From assembly GCA_016718655.1 (NCBI GenBank), contig JADKCV010000011.1:11944-75943 (forward strand): a stretch of DNA of 64,000 bases, in the 5' to 3' direction. Source of the stretch: Flavobacteriales bacterium (lineage in GTDB: Bacteria; Bacteroidota; Bacteroidia; Flavobacteriales_F; PHOS-HE28). The notes below the pieces were generated by a model that saw only the letters and a program-made list of their open reading frames with translations, did not search any database and was not told the DNA's origin. This document shows, one piece after another, positions 26,308-33,900 of this stretch; positions within the stretch are counted from its first letter, which is position 1; each line of letters starts with the position of its first letter. A program made the position numbers and the translations under genes.

Positions 26308-27653
26308 TCGATCCGTCTTTTCTTGAACCATTGTTCCCTGAGGTCGGGGGTGATGCTGATCCCGATGTACACATCCGCGAAACGTTCGCGAAGGAGACCG
26401 TTCTCAAGTGAGCCACGCTCGCCCAGTTCGGCTCCGATATTGAGCCTACTGCGTGTGGAACTTCCCATCACGGGCAATGACATCCCAAAGGACATGCCGA
26501 TCTCGTCCAGCTGGGTGTTCTTCACTACCAGGTAGTCCTCCATGTACCTGAAGCCCAACCGGTAGATGGTCCGTTCCCAAAAATTGCCACCCACATCTCC
26601 AGCCGGTCGGAAGGACCCACCCAGAGAGGTCGTACGTTGGACGCCAAGGTCGTTGACACGGGCCCCACTGGCTTCGTCGGCGACCAGTTTCGTCCAATCC
26701 CGCATCCTGTGCTCCATGGACAGGCTCCAATGGGCGTTGGAAACCCCGAAACCGAGACCGAAAGCGACCGGTAACTCGACCCGTGCTGCCACTTCATTGA
26801 GGTATTGGACGGTATCGAACGGCAACTCAACACCTGAAGCACTGTAGCTGAAACTGTTCACCACTTGGGTCCGATCCGCACGCAGGGAAGTGCCCAGTTC
26901 CACCGTAACACCCACCATGAAGCGAAGCCCCTCATCACTACGTACGACCCGCTTGACCAGATCGCTTTGGACCTGAGTACCCAAGGAAATGACCCCGTCC
27001 CTTAGGAAGAGTCTATTGCTCGCATTGCTGTTATAGAAACCACCAACGGGATAGATGGCTTGCCGGGACTCCACGAGTTGGCCGAACAAATGGTTGTAAT
27101 TGGCCCCGGCGCTCACCCGCCAACCATTGCCCAGACTGTCCCTTTTGCTTTCCCAGGCATGAGCCAACCCGAAGAACGCCTTGTTCAATCCACCATCACC
27201 CGTGTATATGTAGCGAACATCACCCTCGCCGGTGCTCAAGGGAGCAGCGCTCGTGATCCGGTAGCCCACATCGCTGTATGGGCTGAGTCCGAACCCGACC
27301 GCCCAACGACCAGCCTTGAACGGTATGCCCAATGATAATCCAAGCAGGTCGGTACGGTTCCCTTTCGTGGAGAGCGACGCTCCTTCGAACCGCATGGTAC
27401 GCATGGCGATGCCCGCTTCGAACACAGGTCGGATGAGTCCCGTGTATGAAGCCGGGTTGGAGGGGTCCAACCCATACGGATCATAGGTGGCGATCCCCAC
27501 GCCTCCCATACTCGCACGAACCACCTGTGTACTACCCAACAGTTCTCCGAAGCCATAGGCAGAATAGGGTGATCCACTACCCTGTTGACCCTGGCCGAGG
27601 ACGACCGACGGCAGGGCCGCGGCCAAGCTCAAACTGATGAAGTAGTATCGCAT
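26304..27653 (-). CDS. Outer-membrane beta-barrel protein of the coaX-lptC cluster
   Basis: The protein has 449 residues. A signal peptide ends near VVLGQ (about 23). The GSPYSAYGFGELLG stretch and DPSNPASYTGL follow, typical of a Bacteroidota FadL-like/outer-membrane family encoded next to LptC. The rest is amphipathic beta-strands ending in a charged tail. Its start overlaps the end of the coaX frame by 77 bases, and its stop overlaps the next ATG. Specific cargo is unknown. Confidence 0.8.
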   Translation of the reverse strand: MRYYFISLSLAAALPSVVLGQGQQGSGSPYSAYGFGELLGSTQVVRASMGGVGIATYDPYGLDPSNPASYTGLIRPVFEAGIAMRTMRFEGASLSTKGNRTDLLGLSLGIPFKAGRWAVGFGLSPYSDVGYRITSAAPLSTGEGDVRYIYTGDGGLNKAFFGLAHAWESKRDSLGNGWRVSAGANYNHLFGQLVESRQAIYPVGGFYNSNASNRLFLRDGVISLGTQVQSDLVKRVVRSDEGLRFMVGVTVELGTSLRADRTQVVNSFSYSASGVELPFDTVQYLNEVAARVELPVAFGLGFGVSNAHWSLSMEHRMRDWTKLVADEASGARVNDLGVQRTTSLGGSFRPAGDVGGNFWERTIYRLGFRYMEDYLVVKNTQLDEIGMSFGMSLPVMGSSTRSRLNIGAELGERGSLENGLLRERFADVYIGISITPDLREQWFKKRRIE

Positions 27654-28361
27654 ACAGACCTTCAAGGGTGAGGAAAGGGACGGCAAAGATGCCATTTTTC
27701 AAGGCGCTGGCGACCCAAGGCCCATCGCCTCCCGTGACCATAACGACCAGCCCCGGGAATTGGTGTGCAAGGTCACGCGCGAAACCTTCCAATTCATAGC
27801 CCAATCCATTCCGGACCCCCGACCGGAGCGCTTCCTCTGTGCTGGTCGCAACCAACGCGACATCACCTTCCAGGCCTACGATGGGCAACTTTGCACTGTG
27901 CTCATGCATGGCCAAGGCCCGCATTCCCATCCCAGGGGATATGGCGCCCCTTGGAACACCCCCGATGCATCCACAAGATCATACGTGATGCAGGTCCCGG
28001 CATCGATGACCAGAACGGGACGACCAGGACACCGCATCGCGGCCCCAACGGCATTGGCGATCCGGTCGACACCCAAGGTAGCCGGGGTGCCGTAGGCATT
28101 CCCGATAGGCAATGGCGTGGCCGGATCCACCACAAGGACCGGTGCAATGTCGCTCAGGGTAGCAATGATCGTATCCACTGGAGCACCTACCGAGCCCACC
28201 ACGATCGCTGCTGGTCGAAGGCCCTGTAAGAGGTCTTCAACAACCGCAGCGGTGAGTTCCGGACCACGCGACCAACGTACCGGTGTCCCATCCCGGAAAA
28301 GGACCAACTTGCTCCGGGTATTCCCGACGTCGATCGCCAGATGATGGCCTTGGGGTGGCAT
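27577..28361 (-). pseudogene. coaX: Type III pantothenate kinase, frameshifted
   Basis: CoaX phosphorylates pantothenate in the first step of coenzyme A synthesis. The N-terminal half contains DVGNTRSK (residues 10-17), GVDRIANAVGAA and DAGTCITYD. After GVFQG the frame is lost, and the expected GAISPGMGMRALAMHEHSAKLP continues in another frame through VMVTGGDG to LEGLYAILLH. One base is missing at the CCCC run 27947-27950 (GGGG on the coding strand); restoring it gives a single 261-codon gene of normal length. As this is an essential-type enzyme and no second coaX is visible, a sequencing deletion is more likely than true loss. The 3' end overlaps the next gene by 77 bases. Confidence 0.88.
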
Positions 28362-28377
28362 GGATGAAAGACTTCGT

Positions 28378-28385
28378 TATATTTG
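28378..28385 (+). promoter_or_regulatory. -7 box for tRNA-Phe
   Basis: TATATTTG on the plus strand matches TAnnTTTG, 46 bases before the tRNA. A TTG lies at 28350-28352, a slightly long spacing of 25 bases for a -33 element. Confidence 0.5.
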
Positions 28386-28431
28386 CGGCCCTTGTCCGGC
28401 GAACGCCACCAGCACGGTCGGTCAAAGTAAT

Positions 28432-28507
28432 GGTGCCTTAGCTCAGCTGGTAGAGCAATGGATTGAAAATCCATGTGTCCCCAGTTCGATTCTGGGAGGC
28501 ACCACCA
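28432..28507 (+). tRNA. tRNA-Phe (GAA)
   Basis: The cloverleaf is complete. The acceptor GGTGCCT (28432-28438) pairs with AGGCACC (28497-28503). The D arm is GCTC/GAGC, the anticodon stem ATGGA/TCCAT encloses the loop TTGAAAA with anticodon GAA, and the T arm is CCCAG/CTGGG around TTCGATT. The discriminator is A at 28504 and the CCA end is encoded at 28505-28507. Confidence 0.97.
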
Positions 28508-28510
28508 ACA

Positions 28511-28534
28511 GAAAGCCTCCTTTTGGAGGCTTTC
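28511..28534. terminator. Terminator hairpin after tRNA-Phe
   Basis: GAAAGCCTCC (28511-28520) pairs perfectly with GGAGGCTTTC (28525-28534) around TTTT. It follows the tRNA directly and also lies just beyond the stop of the leftward HD gene, so it probably works in both directions. Confidence 0.85.
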
Positions 28535-28535
28535 G

Positions 28536-29126
28536 TCATTCCGGGTGTTCCACCAGCCAACTTCGGATGCGCGACAAGTGCTCCAGTTTCACCGGTTCCC
28601 GCAAGGAGATGTTCGTGGGGGTGAAGAACCGATGACGCTCCAGGAAACGGACCTGTAATTCGTTCCATTCCCGTTCCGTGTTCAATACGCCGTAGCTCCG
28701 CATCTCCTCGAACAGGGTGCTGCCGATGAGCTGGAAGTCCCCCCTTCCAAGGTAGTCCAGGTCGGCATCGCATAGGATACGGGCAAGTACGTCCAAGGGT
28801 GCTTGCGGGATGCGGGTGGCCTGTATCATGGCACAAATGACATCCATCTGCTCGGTCGTTGAGCCAAACCCTGGAAGCACCTCGCGCACCAACCGACAGC
28901 TGGCCTCTTCATGTTCCTTGTCCTGGAGGATGAAACCCGAATCATGGTAAAGCGCGGCCAACTTCAGCAATACCAGGTCCTCCCCGGACACACCCTCCTT
29001 TTCAGCGATGTCGATGGCTGTGGCGTAGACATCCAGTGTATGTGCCAAGGAATGGTACGTACGCGTGATCGGCAGTTCCTCACGGAGCCGTCGCAGGATG
29101 TATGTCCTTGCACCTTCTACGTCCAT
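28536..29126 (-). CDS. HD-domain phosphohydrolase-like protein
   Basis: The protein has 196 residues. The HD superfamily metal-binding pattern is visible: H in YHSLAH (about 24-29), the HD pair in LAALYHDSGF (about 57-66), and HEEAS followed by a later D in DADLDYLG. It resembles the small predicted HD hydrolases of about 200 residues found across bacteria. The substrate is unknown; no REL/Spo synthetase or PDE-specific motif (such as HD-GYP) is present. Divergent from the sensor kinase gene. Confidence 0.82.
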   Translation of the reverse strand: MDVEGARTYILRRLREELPITRTYHSLAHTLDVYATAIDIAEKEGVSGEDLVLLKLAALYHDSGFILQDKEHEEASCRLVREVLPGFGSTTEQMDVICAMIQATRIPQAPLDVLARILCDADLDYLGRGDFQLIGSTLFEEMRSYGVLNTEREWNELQVRFLERHRFFTPTNISLREPVKLEHLSRIRSWLVEHPE

Positions 29127-29167
29127 CTGCGCTCAGTGAGCCAAGATAAGACCCTTCCCGTACCCGC

Positions 29168-29175
29168 TACATTTG
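29168..29175 (+). promoter_or_regulatory. -7 box immediately before the sensor kinase gene
   Basis: TACATTTG matches TAnnTTTG, ending only six bases before the ATG at 29182. If used, transcription would begin at or next to the start codon, giving a leaderless or nearly leaderless message. Confidence 0.4.
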
Positions 29176-29181
29176 TTCCAG

Positions 29182-30135
29182 ATGACGGACCGTTCGCAGC
29201 GCCGCACCTTGGTGCTCTTCGCACTGCTCAGCCTTTATATCGTCCTCCAGTTCACTTGGTGGGCCATATTGCTGCTGCGAAAGGAGAATGAGGTGCATCA
29301 ACTCGCTTCACAGGTGCATTCCCTCGGGGGTTCACCGGGAGAACATGGTGATGCCGATCGAGGAGCCCGTATGATCATGGGCGAGGCCGTGGTCTTCCTC
29401 GTCCTGCTCATCGTCCTGTTGTTCCTCACATTCCGCGCCGTGAAGCGGGACCTGGCCTTGGCTCGCACCCAGCGGAACTTCCTTCTGGCCGTGACCCACG
29501 AGCTTCGCACTCCCATAGCAGCCATCAAGCTTCAACTACAAACCCTCGCTCGCGAAGGTCTCCGGCCGGACCAGCAAGCCACCTTGCGCGCCACCGCGGT
29601 GACCGAAGCCGATCGATTATCCCTGTTAACCGACAAGGTGCTGATGGCCACCAGGGCGGATGATGACGTGTTGCCGTTGGAATTGGCCATGGTCGATGTG
29701 GTCGGGACCATGACCGGAGTGATCGATCGCGCTCGCACCCACATCGCACGCGACCACCACATCCGGCTGATCGGCCCGGATTCCCTGGTGGTGAATTGTG
29801 ATGAGCAAGCCTTGCGCAGCATTGCTGACAACTTGGTGGAGAACGCAGCGAAATATGCCCCACCAGGATCCACGGTCACCGTGTCCGTGGATGATCAACG
29901 TGATCAATGGCGACTGCTGGTCAGCGATGAGGGGCCCGGGATACCGAGTGCTGAGCAACAGCGCATCTTCGAGAAGTTCTATCGGGGGGGAAGCGAAGAG
30001 ACCCGCAGTGCCAAAGGCACCGGGCTCGGTTTGTATATCGTTCAACGTCTGGTGACCAGACTCGGTGGAGTGATCACCGTCAGGACGGGCACTGACAAGG
30101 GGGCTACCTTCGCAGCCTCCTTTCCAAAACGCTGA
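29182..30135 (+). CDS. Sensor histidine kinase
   Basis: The protein has 317 residues. Two TM helices (about 10-32 and 66-84) flank a short periplasmic loop of about 33 residues. HisKA follows with the H-box AVTHELRTP (phospho-acceptor His106), then HATPase_c with the N-box NLVENAAKYAPP, G1 DEGPGIP and G2 GTGLGLYI. No response regulator lies next to it; gpmI follows two bases after its stop. The sensed signal is unknown, and the tiny periplasmic loop suggests membrane or intracellular sensing. The ATG was chosen over an in-frame TTG at 29173 that falls inside the promoter box. Confidence 0.92.
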   Translation: MTDRSQRRTLVLFALLSLYIVLQFTWWAILLLRKENEVHQLASQVHSLGGSPGEHGDADRGARMIMGEAVVFLVLLIVLLFLTFRAVKRDLALARTQRNFLLAVTHELRTPIAAIKLQLQTLAREGLRPDQQATLRATAVTEADRLSLLTDKVLMATRADDDVLPLELAMVDVVGTMTGVIDRARTHIARDHHIRLIGPDSLVVNCDEQALRSIADNLVENAAKYAPPGSTVTVSVDDQRDQWRLLVSDEGPGIPSAEQQRIFEKFYRGGSEETRSAKGTGLGLYIVQRLVTRLGGVITVRTGTDKGATFAASFPKR

Positions 30136-30137
30136 AC

Positions 30138-31664
30138 ATGAACCATCAAAAGGTCGTCCTAATGGTCTTGGACGGATGGGGTATCGGAGCCGGTGATGCC
30201 ACCGACGCCATTGCCCGAGCGCACACGCCGTTCATGGACAACCTGTTGAACACGAAGCCGCATGCCACCCTGCTGACCGATGGGGAGAACGTAGGCCTTC
30301 CGGCAGGTCAGATGGGTAATAGCGAGGTCGGGCATATGAACATCGGTGCTGGCCGAGTGGTGTTCCAAGACCTGGTTCGCATCGACAAGTCCATCCGTGA
30401 TGGCGACCTGAGGCACGACCGGACCTTACAGCAAGCCTTGGCTAACGCCTGCCTGCCCGGAAAACGGCTGCATCTGATGGGGTTGCTCTCGGATGGAGGC
30501 GTCCATGCGATGCGTCACCACGCGGAGGCGCTCTGCAAGCTGGCCGCGAATGCGGGTGTTCCCGAAGTGTTCGTGCATGCCTTCACGGATGGGCGTGATG
30601 CCGATCCGCGCAGTGGGAAAGCCTACATGGAACGCTTCTTGGCGAACATGAGCGGTTCTCCGGTCCGTGTGGCCAGTGTGATAGGGCGCTATTATGCCAT
30701 GGACAGGGACAAACGCTGGGAACGGGTACAAAAGGCCTATGACCTGCTCGTCCGCGGCATGGGAGAACCGGTACAGGACCCCTTGGAGGTCTTCGATACC
30801 AGTTACGCGGCCGGGGCCACCGACGAATTCATCGAACCCCATTTCGTAGCCGGACCCGATGGGTCACCGATCGCGACGATCATGCCGGGTGATGTGGTGA
30901 TCTGCTTCAACTACCGCACCGACCGCTGCCGTGAGATCACCGAAATGCTCACGCAACGAGCCTTTCCCGATCAAGGCACCATTCCCTTGGAGTTGCACTA
31001 TGTGACCATGACGGAGTATGATCCGACCTTCGTCGGAGTGGAGGTGCTCTTCCGTAAGGATGATCTGGCAATGACCCTCGGCGAGGTGGTGTCGAACGCT
31101 GGCCTACGGCAGATCCGTATCGCAGAGACCGAGAAGTATCCGCACGTGTCCTTCTTCTTCAGTGGCGGGCGCGAGGCCCCTTTCCCGGGAGAGTCACGGT
31201 TGATGGTACCATCGCCCAAAGTGCCCACCTATGACCTGCAACCCGAGATGAGCGCACAGGGCATCGTGGATACCATCGCGCCTGAATTGCGCAAGGGTGA
31301 GGTGGACCTGGTGGTGCTCAACTTCGCCAATCCTGACATGGTAGGCCACACCGGCGTGTTCAATGCCGTGGTGCAAGCGGTGGAGACCACGGACTCCTGC
31401 GCCGAACAGGTCGTAGCCGCTGGGCAAGACCATGGCTATGCCTTCGTGATCATTGCCGACCACGGCAATGCGGACAAGGCACTCAACCCGGACGGCACTC
31501 CGAACACGGCTCACAGCACCAATCCCGTACCCGTGGTGGTGATCGCTCCTGGCATCCACGGACTTCGCGATGGCAAGCTGGCTGATGTCGCGCCGACCAT
31601 CCTGGACCTGATGGGCGTGAAAAAGCCCGTCGAAATGACGGGCTCTTCCTTGCTCGTTCGGTAA
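30138..31664 (+). CDS. gpmI: 2,3-bisphosphoglycerate-independent phosphoglycerate mutase
   Basis: The protein has 508 residues. It interconverts 3- and 2-phosphoglycerate in glycolysis using two Mn ions. The alkaline-phosphatase-like core shows LMVLDGWG (Asp12), the phospho-acceptor Ser62 in GQMGNSEVGHMN, the insert-domain sequences HAFTDGRDADPRSG and VIGRYYAMDRDKRWER, then NFANPDMVGHTG and IADHGNAD. It starts two bases after the kinase gene stop, so the two are co-transcribed. Its last codons also encode a terminator hairpin used by the opposite strand. Confidence 0.97.
   Translation: MNHQKVVLMVLDGWGIGAGDATDAIARAHTPFMDNLLNTKPHATLLTDGENVGLPAGQMGNSEVGHMNIGAGRVVFQDLVRIDKSIRDGDLRHDRTLQQALANACLPGKRLHLMGLLSDGGVHAMRHHAEALCKLAANAGVPEVFVHAFTDGRDADPRSGKAYMERFLANMSGSPVRVASVIGRYYAMDRDKRWERVQKAYDLLVRGMGEPVQDPLEVFDTSYAAGATDEFIEPHFVAGPDGSPIATIMPGDVVICFNYRTDRCREITEMLTQRAFPDQGTIPLELHYVTMTEYDPTFVGVEVLFRKDDLAMTLGEVVSNAGLRQIRIAETEKYPHVSFFFSGGREAPFPGESRLMVPSPKVPTYDLQPEMSAQGIVDTIAPELRKGEVDLVVLNFANPDMVGHTGVFNAVVQAVETTDSCAEQVVAAGQDHGYAFVIIADHGNADKALNPDGTPNTAHSTNPVPVVVIAPGIHGLRDGKLADVAPTILDLMGVKKPVEMTGSSLLVR
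31624..31644 (-). terminator. Terminator for the leftward T9SS protein gene, inside the end of gpmI
   Basis: AGCCCGTC (31624-31631) pairs with GACGGGCT (31637-31644). Read leftward it is followed by a run of five T. It lies within the last codons of gpmI, about 30 bases beyond the stop of the convergent gene. On the plus strand it may also terminate gpmI. Confidence 0.7.
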
Positions 31665-31671
31665 GGTCCGA

Positions 31672-33897
31672 TCAGCGCAACACCGTCACATGACCGGTGT
31701 ACGGCTTCTCGCGACGCTCCACCACCACTTCGTAATAATAGGTCCCATCGGGCAGGTCATCGGCCTTCCAAGTATTCCGATAGTCGCTGGATTCATAGAC
31801 CTTCTGACCCCAGCGGTTATAGATGCGCACGGTGTGTGACACATACTGGATGCCTTCGATGAAGAAGGTCTGGTTGTTCACGTCGCCATTCGGAGTGATG
31901 ACATTGGGGATCACCACGTCGCAGATGAGCTCGACCTCGATGGTCTCTTGAACGGTACGTTCACAATCGTCCGTTGCGGATACCGTGTAGTTCGCGTTCA
32001 CGGCTGTGGACACCCACGTCGCATTCCCGATATCACCCGTGCTCCATTCCAGGTCAAGGATGCCTACACCGCCCGTGGCGTCCACAACCAGCAATACGGA
32101 ATCATTGGAACAGGGGATGAGCAGGTCCTCCCCGCTCAACGTGATCGGCGGTGCATCAAGGATCGTGAGTGTCACTGAAGCCGTGGCTGTTCTACCGCAG
32201 GCATCCGTGACCGTGGCTGTGATGGTGGCCAATTCCCCATCGTCTGAAATGCCATCCTCAAGCGGTGCGAAAGGCACCTGGACGTTGAGCACATCGGCTG
32301 GGATGATGGTACTACCCGGCAACACGTAATCCGCACCCGCCTGGGCATCGCCACTGCCGGTCAGGGTAACGGTCAGGTCACCCGCCACCCCTTGTGGACG
32401 AATGATGTTCAATTGGCTGCTTTCGCACGCCTCGAGCAGCGTGTTGGAGCCCAGAATGGTCATGACAACGGGTTCCAATGGGGTCAGGTCCACGAAGAAC
32501 TGCGCGAGTGCTGTGGAACCACAATCATCCGTGACCGTGGCGGTGTACACAGTATTGTCCAACGGGGCCACCGCTAGACTTGTCCCGTTGGAACCATCCG
32601 ACCACGAAATGGCATATGGCGGGTATCCGCCACCCAATGTAGGTGTGAGCACGGTGGAACCCAGGCACGGGATCTCCGCAAAACCACCTTCAATGAACAA
32701 GTTGGGAACGGATTCGATGAAGAATATGAACTCATTGACAATACTGATACCCGAGCATACCGACTCGGAGGTCAAGGTCAGGATGATGGTCTCCTGACCG
32801 TCCAGGTCGATCGGACAGGTGAACGTGAACGATTGAACGGTATCGCCGGGAAGGAAGATGAGCGAATCCGGGAAGGCTGGAACGTAATCCTCCCCTGGGG
32901 TCGCAGTACCACCAACGGTGATGTATACCACACTCGTGTCCTCACCAGCTCCTTGTTGCAGGAAATCAAGCGTAACCGGATAGCAGCTCTCCAGGATGGT
33001 GTTCGTCCCTACAATGCCCGGCCCGGGAGTTAGGGTGGGGATGAACGGAGTGCTAAGAAAGCTTCCAGCCTCCAGGAACACGGCGGAGTCGAACGCGGTG
33101 TCACCTCCGTCCGCGATCGCCATCTTGATGTGATAGGTCTCGCCACAGACCACCTCGGCCCGGGCTGTAAGTACCACGGTCTGTCCGTCGAACTGCACCT
33201 CGATGCTGGCTCCGTTATCGAGGTAATAGATGTTGTTCCCGGTCCAGTTCGGGTCGAGCGAGGAGCAATTCACTTCCTGCCCGAAGTCACCCACTGTACC
33301 GTTGTTGACCGTATTGATGGATACCGGAATGACAGACCCAGGCACCAAGGCCAAATTGGCGGCATTCCCGCTGAAAGGTCCAGTGATCCCTGGACCGCTG
33401 AGGAAGAAACCGAAGACGTCGTTCACCGTTCCACAGACATACTCGTTGTATTCCTCTGATGCGAACACATAACGGAACGTGATGGAGTCACCCACCGGGA
33501 CGAAATCGAACTCCAGGATGGAAGCGTCGTTCGTGGTCACTCCAGCAAGTATTTCCAGGTCAGGGTCGCCGACACCGGCATTGCCACCGCCCTCGGTGGA
33601 TCCTCCTTCATCGTTGGGTCCCAAGGCCACGCTCACGTTACCGGTGGCCAGCATGATACCCGATTCCAAGCCGATGCTTCCCAGCGCCCCTGTAAAGGAC
33701 CCCGCCTGCTCATCGACCACATCCCCGGGGACGCCATTATAGGTCACGTTGGTGACCGTGACACCTTCGCCCAGCAACACGTTCTGAAGCAGTTCGAGTG
33801 GGGTCTGGGTATTATCCACCTGCAGTTGTCCGAACGCCGGTGCGGCGAACAGTACAAGACCGAGTGATGAGAAAAGGTGTGCCTTACGCATGTTCAT
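31672..33897 (-). CDS. Choice-of-anchor L protein with T9SS type B (gliding-associated) C-terminal domain
   Basis: The protein has 741 residues. A signal peptide covers 1-24 (LFAAPAFGQ). The choice-of-anchor L domain lies at about 30-290, with FVFASEEY-type motif YVFASEEYNEYVC and VPVSINTVNNG-like VIPVSINTVNNG. Several beta-sandwich repeats follow, including YPPYAISWSDGS. The C-terminal domain at about 655-741 carries PNVITPNGD and YNRWGQKVYES, the T9SS type B sorting signal. The protein is probably delivered to the cell surface. It is the second of two tandem paralogues, three bases after the first gene's stop. Confidence 0.88.
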   Translation of the reverse strand: MNMRKAHLFSSLGLVLFAAPAFGQLQVDNTQTPLELLQNVLLGEGVTVTNVTYNGVPGDVVDEQAGSFTGALGSIGLESGIMLATGNVSVALGPNDEGGSTEGGGNAGVGDPDLEILAGVTTNDASILEFDFVPVGDSITFRYVFASEEYNEYVCGTVNDVFGFFLSGPGITGPFSGNAANLALVPGSVIPVSINTVNNGTVGDFGQEVNCSSLDPNWTGNNIYYLDNGASIEVQFDGQTVVLTARAEVVCGETYHIKMAIADGGDTAFDSAVFLEAGSFLSTPFIPTLTPGPGIVGTNTILESCYPVTLDFLQQGAGEDTSVVYITVGGTATPGEDYVPAFPDSLIFLPGDTVQSFTFTCPIDLDGQETIILTLTSESVCSGISIVNEFIFFIESVPNLFIEGGFAEIPCLGSTVLTPTLGGGYPPYAISWSDGSNGTSLAVAPLDNTVYTATVTDDCGSTALAQFFVDLTPLEPVVMTILGSNTLLEACESSQLNIIRPQGVAGDLTVTLTGSGDAQAGADYVLPGSTIIPADVLNVQVPFAPLEDGISDDGELATITATVTDACGRTATASVTLTILDAPPITLSGEDLLIPCSNDSVLLVVDATGGVGILDLEWSTGDIGNATWVSTAVNANYTVSATDDCERTVQETIEVELICDVVIPNVITPNGDVNNQTFFIEGIQYVSHTVRIYNRWGQKVYESSDYRNTWKADDLPDGTYYYEVVVERREKPYTGHVTVLR

Positions 33898-33900
33898 TCG

